In this document: positions 36,023-42,267 of the stretch, piece by piece
Layout of the letters: each line of letters starts with the position of its first letter
Numbering within the stretch: position 1 is the stretch's first letter
Assembly (NCBI GenBank): GCA_012271165.1
Contig: JAAXGX010000013.1
Span: 304-42,570, forward strand
DNA from: Vicinamibacteraceae bacterium
GTDB lineage: Bacteria; Acidobacteriota; Vicinamibacteria; Vicinamibacterales; UBA8438
DNA: 42,267 nt
Reading direction: 5' to 3'
Notes under the pieces: model-generated
Told to the model about the DNA's origin: nothing
Seen by the model: the letters and a program-made list of their open reading frames with translations, nothing else
Database searches by the model: none
Program-made: the position numbers and the translations under genes

Positions 36023-36631
36023 ATGAACATCGAACTCGGCGACTACATCAATGGAGCGCTCGTCTTGATCACGCTGTGGGTTGCGTGGCAGGCCAAGCGC
36101 AGTGCGGACGCCGCCGCAGCGGAACTCGCCTTGGCCCGGAGACCCCTGGTACTGATCTCGGAGTGGAAGGTCAAGCAGCTGATGGGGGTCTTGTTCGGGT
36201 ACCCCGGACCGTGCCTGATGGTTTTCGTGACCTTCGAGGATTCGGTCGGAGTCCCCTCGACCCTCCATAGCACCAAGATCAGAGTGGGCAGACTGGGGAC
36301 CACCGGGGACTTGACGGAGACGCGCTCCGCGACGCTCGTCTACAAGTCCCAGAGGTGCGAGATACACGACGGCACAACCTTCGATCCCGATACCGTCGAA
36401 CCGGACTCTCCGATCGCCGAGGTGAGGGTAACCTACCGGTTCTCGGCCGAGGGCGACGACCGGTGCCAGGAGTGGGCCTGCGGAGCGTACGTCATGCAGC
36501 GTGAAGGTGGAGAATTCTATTGCCATGAACTCACTCCGCACGTCATCCGCGACGATTGGCGCGAAGAGCGCGAACGCCGTCAGTACTGGCGACGGCTCGT
36601 GAAGTGGTGGACAGAGTGGTGGACGCAGTGA
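36023..36631 (+). CDS. Membrane-anchored hypothetical protein
   Basis: The 202-aa product has one N-terminal TM helix (INGALVLITLWVAWQA, about residues 9-24), a short Ala-rich helix (KRSADAAAAELALARR), then a soluble, probably beta-rich domain (about 45-160). The C-terminus is basic and Trp/Arg-rich (REERERRQYWRRLVKWW). The overall layout, a TM helix, a short helical linker and a cytoplasmic domain, is common among uncharacterised bacterial proteins in accessory regions. No catalytic motif is recognisable. The codon use includes more A/T-ending codons than the housekeeping genes nearby. No clear Shine-Dalgarno. Function unknown. Confidence 0.65.
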   Translation: MNIELGDYINGALVLITLWVAWQAKRSADAAAAELALARRPLVLISEWKVKQLMGVLFGYPGPCLMVFVTFEDSVGVPSTLHSTKIRVGRLGTTGDLTETRSATLVYKSQRCEIHDGTTFDPDTVEPDSPIAEVRVTYRFSAEGDDRCQEWACGAYVMQREGGEFYCHELTPHVIRDDWREERERRQYWRRLVKWWTEWWTQ

Positions 36632-36860
36632 AGGCCGGATGCCGACTCCTGAACCGCGCCCGGGCCGTGTAACGGTACTCCGACACACACAGAGAACCGC
36701 TGATTCACGTGCCCTGAGGCATGGATCGAGCGCCAGCGTTCCCCGGCCGCAAGCCCTGGAGTCGATCACCCCCGCCAGCAGCCGACGCAGAGCCCGGACG
36801 AGCGCCGGGCGATATTGCGCCAGCCAGACGCTCCCAGTCTAGTTCGCGCCGCTCGGCTAG

Positions 36861-36888
36861 TTGATGACACGTGGCGCCGTGGTAGACT
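36861..36888 (+). promoter_or_regulatory. Promoter of the SLATT-like two-gene unit
   Basis: TTGATG (36861-36866) and an extended -10 TGGTAGACT (hexamer 36883-36888) are separated by 16 bp. Transcription would begin close to 36895. That is right at the first in-frame ATG, or 15 nt before the second ATG (36910), which has a Shine-Dalgarno. Confidence 0.5.
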
Positions 36889-36909
36889 CGGGCCATGGGC
36901 GAGGTGGGG

Positions 36910-37389
36910 ATGACCGAGGAGATGCGGACCCTCGTCTGGAACGAGAAGTTCTTCGCGGACATGCGCCAGCGGTACTTCGGACACCTCGCGGCACGGTACC
37001 GGACGCTCGACAACGCCATTCACATCGGCCTGCTCGTCCTGTCGGGAGCGACGTTCAGTAGCGCAAGCGATGTGCTGTTGCCGCAGCACACGGCGATACT
37101 GGCACTGCTAGCCGCCGCCCTGGCGGCCACAGCGACCGTGATGCGCTTGTCCGATCGGTCATCGTCCTTCACGGAATTCTCGGTGGATTGGGGCAAGCTC
37201 CACGACGAATACACGCTGCTCTGGAACGATCTGGGAAGCGGCAGCGTCGAGTCGAGTACGGTGCGCCGACGGGTACAGGAACTCAAGAACCGGGCGGAGA
37301 TCGTCGACCGGCGGTCGACAGCCTACGGCACTCACCGGAAACTGCTTCTCGCGTGTCATCGCGAGGCGGTCGAGGCCACCGCGCGATGA
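36910..37389 (+). CDS. Two-TM SLATT-like protein
   Basis: The 159-aa product (164 if ATG 36895 is used) starts with a charged helical segment (LVWNEKFFADMRQRYFGHLAARY). Two adjacent TM helices follow (IHIGLLVLSGATFSSA and TAILALLAAALAATATVM), then a long cytoplasmic helical tail with HDEYTLLWNDL and RRRVQELKNRAEIVDRRS. This layout resembles SLATT domains, 2-TM proteins proposed as membrane-acting effectors in nucleotide-signalled conflict systems. The resemblance is by architecture and pattern, not by a proven alignment. ATG 36910 has GAGGTGG just upstream and is preferred. The stop overlaps the ATG of a 34-aa proline-rich peptide. No nucleotidyltransferase or SLOG gene is adjacent. Confidence 0.6.
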   Translation: MTEEMRTLVWNEKFFADMRQRYFGHLAARYRTLDNAIHIGLLVLSGATFSSASDVLLPQHTAILALLAAALAATATVMRLSDRSSSFTEFSVDWGKLHDEYTLLWNDLGSGSVESSTVRRRVQELKNRAEIVDRRSTAYGTHRKLLLACHREAVEATAR

Positions 37390-37490
37390 AGAGGGCACTA
37401 AAGGATTCCCATCCTCCGCCGCCACGGCCAGCGCCAGCACCTCCCCCGCCACCGCAGCCACCTTCGCCGCCAACCCCGCCCAAGCGGTAG
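37386..37490 (+). CDS. 34-aa proline-rich peptide coupled to the SLATT-like gene
   Basis: ATG 37386 overlaps the preceding stop as ATGA. The peptide has a basic start (MKRALKDSH), then a tract in which 17 of the 34 total residues are proline, including runs of four and five (PPPP, PPPPP), and ends PPKR. It is too short for the ORF track on its own; the 100-aa track line that ends here starts in another gene. The ATGA coupling favours translation, but the peptide could also be low-complexity sequence open by chance. Such proline runs stall ribosomes and normally need elongation factor P. Function unknown. Confidence 0.45.
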   Translation: MKRALKDSHPPPPRPAPAPPPPPQPPSPPTPPKR

Positions 37491-37973
37491 CTGGCCACCA
37501 CGTCGCGCCGGACGCGCCCGGTCCGGACCGCGCACGCTGTTCGACCGCGAGCCGACCAACCTAACCACTACGGATGCAGCAGTGCCACCCAGGGTGGCGG
37601 GCCACCAGGTACGAGCCCAATGCCCCCGGCCGCTGCTGAACTCGAGCGGCGCCTCGTACTCCCCTCCCCGCTCGCGCGCGTGAACGGGGCCGGGCCCCTG
37701 CCGTCGCTCCCGTACCCGCTTCCGCGCCGGGTCCGGGGCGTGCGGATTGTCGGGGGCCCCAACACCGCCCCGTCAGGCAAGACGGATTTGCAAAGCGCAG
37801 TCCGACCGTGGCCACTGACGCCGCGCCGACGACGACGAACCGACTGCCCTCCGTTTGGTCGCCGGGATGCCCGCACGCGAAGCAGAGCCAGTCTGCCCGG
37901 GTCAGGCGCCCGCCGTCGGACCTGATCCCGTCTCAACCGCGCGCCCGACCGGCTGTCGGCAGGCGGGACTGCT

Positions 37974-38006
37974 TCAGGAAAACGTCAGGAAACCTTCAGT
38001 TGATGG
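37974..38006 (+). repeat. Three 11-bp direct repeats at the receptor promoter
   Basis: TCAGGAAAACG, TCAGGAAACCT and TCAGTTGATGG follow each other with exact 11-bp spacing. The first two agree at 9 of 11 positions; the third keeps TCAG and runs into the -35. Direct repeats on one DNA face immediately upstream of the -35 are the usual arrangement for OmpR/PhoB-type response regulators. Which regulator binds is unknown. Confidence 0.55.
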
Positions 38007-38028
38007 GACGACCCAACCGGTCTACAGT
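38000..38028 (+). promoter_or_regulatory. Promoter of the TonB-dependent receptor
   Basis: TTGATG (38000-38005) and TACAGT (38023-38028) are 17 bp apart. Transcription would start near 38035, about 47 nt before the TTG start codon. The -35 lies within the third 11-bp direct repeat. Confidence 0.5.
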
Positions 38029-38081
38029 CCCGCCGGCATGCGCGCGGCACGACGTTGCGCGCCAACGACGAAGGAGCCGGG

Positions 38082-40574
38082 TTGACATCACAAACGAGGA
38101 CGAGACGAGGGTTTGCACGCACGGGGATCACGCTGGCGGCGTTACTGGCGGCGGCGATGCAGCTCCCTGCCCAGGCACAGGCGCAGGCGAACGGTTCGGT
38201 GCAGGGAACGGTGTCTGACGAAGCCGGCGGCGCGCCGCTGGCGGCGGCGGTGGTCACGATCGAGGAGCTCGGGGTGGCGGCCACGACCGGCCGCGACGGA
38301 GCGTTCACGATCGAGGACGTTCCGCCCGGCACGTACAGCATCACGACCATGCGGGAAGGATTCGCGCCCCTCACGACGCCGGTCACGGTGGCGGCGGGGC
38401 CCCCTACCCGCCTCGACCTGAGTCTGCCGGCCGCGGTGTTCGAGGAACGCGTGCTGGTCACCGGGACCCCGAGCGAGCTGGGGCTGGCCGAGGAAACGGC
38501 GACCGGCAGCCGGCTGGGCCTGCGCGCCATCGACATTCCGGCCTCCATCGACGTGGTCGACAGCACGGTCATGGAGACGCGTGGGTACCAGCGGATCAGC
38601 GATGCGGTGGAGACGATGCCGGGCGTGCTGGCCGGCCACAATCCGGCCGCGCCCTCCAGCTTCTCGGTGCGCGGCTTCACGCGCTCGCAGATCACCGTCC
38701 TGCGCGACGGCATCTGGCTCGGTCCCGCCAACATGGTGATGCGGCCGCAGAACACCTTCAACCTCGACCGCGTCGAGCTGCTGCGCGGGCCCTCGTCGGT
38801 CCTCAACGGCCAGGGCGCGGTGGCCGGCACGATCAACGCCCTGACGAAGCAGGCCGAGCCGACGGCCGCACCGGAATGGAACGGGCTGTTCTCGTACGGC
38901 CGGTTCAACACGTACCAGACTGCCATCGGCGTGAACGGACCGATCAGCGACTCGCTGTGGTACCGCTTCGACGTGAGCGACTACGGCTCCGACGGCTACG
39001 TCGACCGCATGAGCCCCAGCTCGTCCAACATCACCGGCAGCCTGCTGTGGCGGCCCGGCCCGCGCGCCGAGCTGCGGTTCAGCGTCGATTACCTGGACGA
39101 CGACGTCGGATCGTACTTCGGCACGCCGCTGCTGCCGGCCGAAGCCGTGGGCGACCCGCTCGACGTCATCACGACCACGACCGGCGAGGGAATCGATGCA
39201 CGGACCCGTTTCCTGAACTACAACGTGGAAGACCCCGTGAACGACTCCTCGCAGCTCCTGCTCCGCGCCGACGCGGAGGTGCGCCTGAGCGATCACGTCA
39301 CGCTGCGCAACACGGTGTACGGCTTCAACGCCGAGCGGAACTGGCAGAACGCCGAGGGCTTTCCGTACTGCACGGCGGTCGTCGACGTCTGCACGGCGAC
39401 GGGCGAGATCCAGCGCTACTACGGCTACTTCTTCGTCGACCACGACCAGCGGATGTTCGGCGACCGGGCGCACCTCGACATCAGGACCCCGATCGGCGCC
39501 CTCGAGAACCGGGCCACCGTCGGCTTCGAGGCTTCCACGCTCGACTTCGAGCGCGGGCGCGGTTTCCGCCGGAGCATACCGCTCGCGCCGGGCGACGCCG
39601 TGGACGTCTTCAATCCCGTGCCCGGCCGCTACGGGCAGCGCGAGCTGCGCGGCATCAGCCCCACCTACATCGATTCGTGGGCGTTCTTCGCCGAGGACTC
39701 GCTTCCCGTGCACGACCGCGTCCGGCTCACCGGCGCCCTGCGCTACGAGGCGATGGACCTCGAGCGCGTGAACCTGGATGCCGCGGGCGCGGTCGAGCCG
39801 AGCGGCTTCGCCCGCGCGTTCCGCTGGTGGAGCTGGCGCGCCGGCGCCGTCGTGAATCTGCGCAGCGACGTGGTGGCGTACGGCCAGGTCAGCAACGCCA
39901 AGGACCCGGTCAACGCCAACATCCTGCTGGTCAACGCGAACCAGGACTTCGATCTGACCGACGCCCGGCAGTGGGAGGTCGGCCTGAAGGCGGACCTCGA
40001 CGGCGGCCGCACGCAGCTCACCGCCGCCTGGTTCGACATCGAGCGGGACGACATACTCGAGCGGTTCGCCCTCGACAGCGCGACGACGATCGGCGGCATC
40101 GAATCGCGTGGCCTCGAGCTGGCGGTGTCCTCGCGTCCGAGCGCGGACGCACGGTTCGGCGCGAGCCTGGCCTTCACGGACGCGGCGTTCGTGCCGTCGG
40201 CCAACTTCGTGCGCCTGGCCGGGAACACGCCGCCCAACGTGCCGACGGCCATCGGCAACCTCTGGGGCAGCTACGGCAACATCGGCGGCACGCCGCTCGA
40301 GGTGGGCGCCACGGTTCGCGTCGTGGGTGACCGGCAGGCCAACAACGCCAACACGATCACGCTGAACAGCTACGCCACGGCCGACGCCTACGCCGCGCTC
40401 GACCTGGACGCCGTGCGCGTGACGTTCGCCGTCGACAACCTGACCGATGCGGCCTACGCGTCCTGGTCCGACATCTTCTACCTGGGCCAGACCGACCCGT
40501 CGTTCATCTACGCCAACCAGGTGATGCTGGGCGCTCCGCGGACCTATTCGGTCATGCTGCACGTGCGCTTCTGA
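38082..40574 (+). CDS. TonB-dependent outer-membrane receptor (siderophore-receptor type)
   Basis: The 830-aa protein has a signal peptide (GITLAALLAAAMQLPAQAQA), a carboxypeptidase-regulatory-like beta-sandwich (about 40-115; GSVQGTVSDEAGGAPLAAAVV to TYSITTMREGF), a TonB-box-like FEERVLVTG, a plug domain (IDIPASIDVVDSTVMETRGYQRISDAVETM, RGFTRSQITVLRDGI, VELLRGPSSVLNGQGAVAG) and a 22-strand-type barrel ending in LHVRF with the usual terminal Phe. Plug wording is that of ferric-siderophore receptors; the ligand is not determinable. The start is TTG 38082, with AAGGAG 5 nt upstream; the TTG nine codons earlier lacks one. A PepSY-type membrane gene follows, a common partner in iron uptake. Confidence 0.93.
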   Translation: MTSQTRTRRGFARTGITLAALLAAAMQLPAQAQAQANGSVQGTVSDEAGGAPLAAAVVTIEELGVAATTGRDGAFTIEDVPPGTYSITTMREGFAPLTTPVTVAAGPPTRLDLSLPAAVFEERVLVTGTPSELGLAEETATGSRLGLRAIDIPASIDVVDSTVMETRGYQRISDAVETMPGVLAGHNPAAPSSFSVRGFTRSQITVLRDGIWLGPANMVMRPQNTFNLDRVELLRGPSSVLNGQGAVAGTINALTKQAEPTAAPEWNGLFSYGRFNTYQTAIGVNGPISDSLWYRFDVSDYGSDGYVDRMSPSSSNITGSLLWRPGPRAELRFSVDYLDDDVGSYFGTPLLPAEAVGDPLDVITTTTGEGIDARTRFLNYNVEDPVNDSSQLLLRADAEVRLSDHVTLRNTVYGFNAERNWQNAEGFPYCTAVVDVCTATGEIQRYYGYFFVDHDQRMFGDRAHLDIRTPIGALENRATVGFEASTLDFERGRGFRRSIPLAPGDAVDVFNPVPGRYGQRELRGISPTYIDSWAFFAEDSLPVHDRVRLTGALRYEAMDLERVNLDAAGAVEPSGFARAFRWWSWRAGAVVNLRSDVVAYGQVSNAKDPVNANILLVNANQDFDLTDARQWEVGLKADLDGGRTQLTAAWFDIERDDILERFALDSATTIGGIESRGLELAVSSRPSADARFGASLAFTDAAFVPSANFVRLAGNTPPNVPTAIGNLWGSYGNIGGTPLEVGATVRVVGDRQANNANTITLNSYATADAYAALDLDAVRVTFAVDNLTDAAYASWSDIFYLGQTDPSFIYANQVMLGAPRTYSVMLHVRF

Positions 40575-40611
40575 CGCACCGGGGGCCGAACGCGTCCGGA
40601 GATCGCGCGCG

Positions 40612-41714
40612 ATGACCATCGTCAATCGCTGCCTGATCTGGGTGCACCGCTACGTCGGGATACCGGTGAGCCTCCTGTTCGTCCTCTGGTTCGCCTCCGG
40701 CATCGTGATGATGTACACGGGGGGCATGCCGCACCTGACGCCGGAGGAGCGGCTGGCGGCGCTGGACCCCCTCGACCTGTCGCGGGTACGACTCACGCCG
40801 GCGGCTGCGGCGGTGCGCGCCCGCATCCCGCGGCCGCCGCAACGCGCGGGCCTGCTGACCGTGATGGGACGGCCGGCGTATCGCCTCGACGACAGCACCG
40901 TGTTCGCGGACACCGGGGCGCGCCTGCCGGCAGCCGATCCGGACGCGGCCCGGCGGGTGGCGGCCCGCTTCACCGGAGCGCCGGCCGCGGCGCTCCGTTA
41001 CGCCGGCCTGATCGAGCGGCCGGACCAGTGGACGCTGGTGACGAGGGCGGCGTTGCCGGCGCACCGGTTCCGGGTCGCCGACGGCGCGGCCACCGAGCTG
41101 TACGTCTCGCGGCGGACCACCGAGGTCGCCATGGTGACGACGCGCCGGACACGGGTGCTCGCGTGGCTCGGCGCGATACCGCACTGGTTCTACCTGCCGT
41201 CCCTGCGCGTGGACCGGCCCTTGTGGGAAGCCGTCATCGTCTACACGTCCGCGGTCGGCTGCCTCGTCGCGCTCACCGGGCTGCTGCTCGGCCTCACCCG
41301 CTTCCGGTGGCGGCGCCCGTCGGACGGCCGGCCGCGGATACCGTACGCCGGCGGGATGCGGTGGCACTACCTCACCGGCGCCGCCTTCGGGCTCGTCACG
41401 CTGACGTGGGTGTTCAGCGGCCTGCTGTCGGTGCAGCCGTTCGCCTGGACGACGATGCGCGGGCTCGACGTGCCCGCGGACGTGCTGAGCGGCGGACCGC
41501 TCCGCCTGGACGACTTCCCCGCTTTCGAACCGGCCGCCTGCAGCGCTGGCTGTTCAACGGCCTGCACAGCCTCGACTTCGCCTTCTGGTACGACCGCCGC
41601 CCGCTGTGGGACGCCGGACTGATCGCGCTCAGCCTGGGCGGCCTGGCGTCGAGCGGCATCGGCCTCTGGATCGGGGCCGGCCGTGTCCGGGGCGTGCTCG
41701 CGCGCCGCCGGTGA
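40612..41714 (+). pseudogene. PepSY-associated membrane protein, internally deleted and frameshifted
   Basis: The first frame (40612-41622) opens like a full-length PepSY-TM protein: VNRCLIWVHRYVGIPVSLLFVLWFASGIVMMY, ERLAALDPLDLS, DQWTLVTRAALPAHRF, LAWLGAIPHWFYLPSLR and LTWVFSGLLSVQPFAW. Near 41515-41530 the family sequence jumps to another frame, giving TGRLQRWLFNGLHSLDF and RPLWD, then a last TM helix ending at 41714. In intact relatives a periplasmic PepSY region of roughly 150 aa separates these two parts, so here it is missing and the frame is lost. The remaining first-frame tail (ACSAGCSTACTASTSPSG) is nonsense. This is a decayed gene or an assembly error. Relatives are thought to help reduce or release iron after receptor uptake. 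Confidence 0.8.
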
Positions 41715-41794
41715 CGCTCGGCGTGCGCGAACCGGGGTGCGCACGGGACGCCGGCGGCCGGCCGCGCGCACAGCCTGCGCCCGGACCCGGCCAC

Positions 41795-41803
41795 TGGTAA
41801 ACT
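41795..41803 (+). promoter_or_regulatory. Extended -10 element for lptF
   Basis: TGGTAAACT (TGn plus TAAACT) ends 15 nt before the lptF ATG. A weak CTGCGC sits at -35 distance (41775-41780). The word matches the elements before mutS and the SLATT-like gene. Confidence 0.4.
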
Positions 41804-41818
41804 CGACACGGGCCGGTC

Positions 41819-42267
41819 ATGCTGCGGATCATCGACCGCTACATTCTCCGGGAAGTCGTCCCGCCGTTCGTGCTGGGCCTGTTCGTCTTCACGTTCCTGC
41901 TGATGATCCCGCCGATCATGACGGTGGCGGAGGATCTCATCGCGAAGGGCGTCGACACCCTCACCATCCTGCGCATCATGGGCACGCTGCTGCCGCAGGG
42001 GCTCGGCGTGACGATACCGATGGCGCTGCTGCTCGGCGTCCTGATGGGGCTCGGCCGCCTCTCGAGCGATCGCGAAACCGTGGCCCTGCAGGCGTGCGGC
42101 GTGAGCGTGCTGCGCATGCTCCGTCCGCTGCTGCTGCTCGGCGCCGGTGCGGCGGCGGCCACCTGCTACGTCCTGCTGGTGGCGCTGCCCGATGCGAACC
42201 AGGCGTTTCGGGAGATCACCTTCCGGACCGTGGCGGGCAGGGCCGAGGGCGAGGTCAAGCCGCGCGT
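41819..42267 (+). CDS. lptF: LPS export permease LptF (5' part only)
   Basis: The frame from ATG 41819 stays open to the window edge (149 complete codons). The N-terminus MLRIIDRYILREVVPPFVLGLFVF and the following helices and ERxTVALQACGVSVLRMLRP segment are typical of the LptF/LptG (YjgP/YjgQ) family, the inner-membrane permeases that work with LptB. Which of the two paralogues it is cannot be certain, but LptF is normally first. TM helices are visible at about 15-35, 50-75 and 98-120. The ORF track does not list it because it has no stop in the window. LptB is about 20 kb upstream. Confidence 0.88.
   Translation, partial: MLRIIDRYILREVVPPFVLGLFVFTFLLMIPPIMTVAEDLIAKGVDTLTILRIMGTLLPQGLGVTIPMALLLGVLMGLGRLSSDRETVALQACGVSVLRMLRPLLLLGAGAAAATCYVLLVALPDANQAFREITFRTVAGRAEGEVKPR

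Larger units (their letters stand above)
37491..38081. other. Intergenic region without a convincing gene
   Basis: This is about 590 bp between the proline-rich peptide and the TonB-dependent receptor. Several ORFs of 80-120 codons cross it on both strands, but their translations are low-complexity Arg/Pro/Ser sequences with no ribosome binding sites. Around 37775-37810 the translations contain short words (KTDLQSAV forward, GLRFANP reverse) of the sort seen in spurious ORFs from dispersed intergenic repeats. The last 110 bp hold the promoter and 11-bp repeats of the receptor gene, listed separately. Confidence 0.6.

Noticed and set aside
36695-36715. GATTCACGTGCCC, a partial parS match near parAB
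   Set aside because: Only one half and the CACGTG core fit; the other half-site is absent.
35474-36769. 431-aa minus-strand ORF in the accessory stretch
   Set aside because: It covers the 62-aa and 202-aa plus-strand genes, has no Shine-Dalgarno and no domain; the plus-strand ORFs have better membrane-protein features and, for the 62-aa gene, a strong ribosome binding site.
36632-36860. Short ORF (67 aa) between the 202-aa gene and the SLATT-like gene
   Set aside because: Low-complexity Arg/Ser/Pro translation with no start signal; I see no gene in this 230-bp gap.
37568-37936. 122-aa minus-strand ORF in the gap before the receptor
   Set aside because: Arg/Pro/Ser-rich, no ribosome binding site, and several overlapping ORFs of the same quality on the other strand.
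1-42267. tRNA, rRNA, CRISPR, insertion-sequence or prophage features
   Set aside because: I looked for T-arm motifs, regularly spaced repeats, transposase or integrase motifs and found none that can be supported.

Overview
The window is about 42 kb of GC-rich, densely coding bacterial chromosome from a diderm (Gram-negative-type) organism. It carries LPS-transport genes (an LptC/LptA-type protein, LptB, LptF), a Tol-Pal system, a TonB-dependent receptor and a NtrY-like kinase. The gene set and order, the many GTG/TTG starts and the very high G/C at third codon positions resemble an Acidobacteriota genome, possibly Vicinamibacteria. That placement is an inference from content; I see no rRNA, tRNA, CRISPR array, transposase or integrase.

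Layout. (1) 1-3631, minus strand: mutS followed by a deoxyhypusine-synthase-family gene that runs off the left edge. (2) 3706-6383, plus: tsaB, a DUF465/YdcH-like small protein, then psd and pssA, the two steps that make phosphatidylethanolamine. (3) 6372-11607, minus: a secreted PQQ-type beta-propeller protein overlapping a very large (about 1319 aa) multi-sensor histidine kinase, whose 3' end overlaps that of pssA. (4) 11687-24323, plus: a long co-directional run guaA, dnaE, recJ, a 703-aa LptC/LptA-like fusion, lptB, rpoN, hpf, rapZ and a cupin gene, with many start/stop overlaps. (5) 24325-29820, minus: tolQ, tolR, a tolA/tonB-like gene, tolB, pal, cpoB and ssb, behind a good sigma70-like promoter. 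(6) 29980-35225, plus: recN, miaB and a bifunctional-nuclease-domain gene, then parA and parB. (7) 35226-38081: a looser, less conserved stretch with three small membrane-protein genes, one soluble hypothetical ORF, and a two-gene unit made of a 2-TM SLATT-like protein and a 34-aa half-proline peptide. (8) 38082-42267, plus: a TonB-dependent receptor preceded by 11-bp direct repeats, a PepSY-type membrane gene broken by an internal deletion and frameshift, and the start of lptF.

How the genes fit together: most of the window is housekeeping. Envelope building and maintenance (Psd/PssA, LptCA/B/F, Tol-Pal, the propeller protein) sits among DNA replication and repair (MutS, DnaE, RecJ, RecN, SSB, ParAB) and stationary-phase or stress regulation (RpoN, HPF, RapZ). 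The regions most worth a second look are the accessory stretch after parB (especially the SLATT-like plus poly-proline pair), the giant orphan kinase, the LptC/LptA fusion, and the direct-repeat-controlled receptor next to a decayed PepSY gene.
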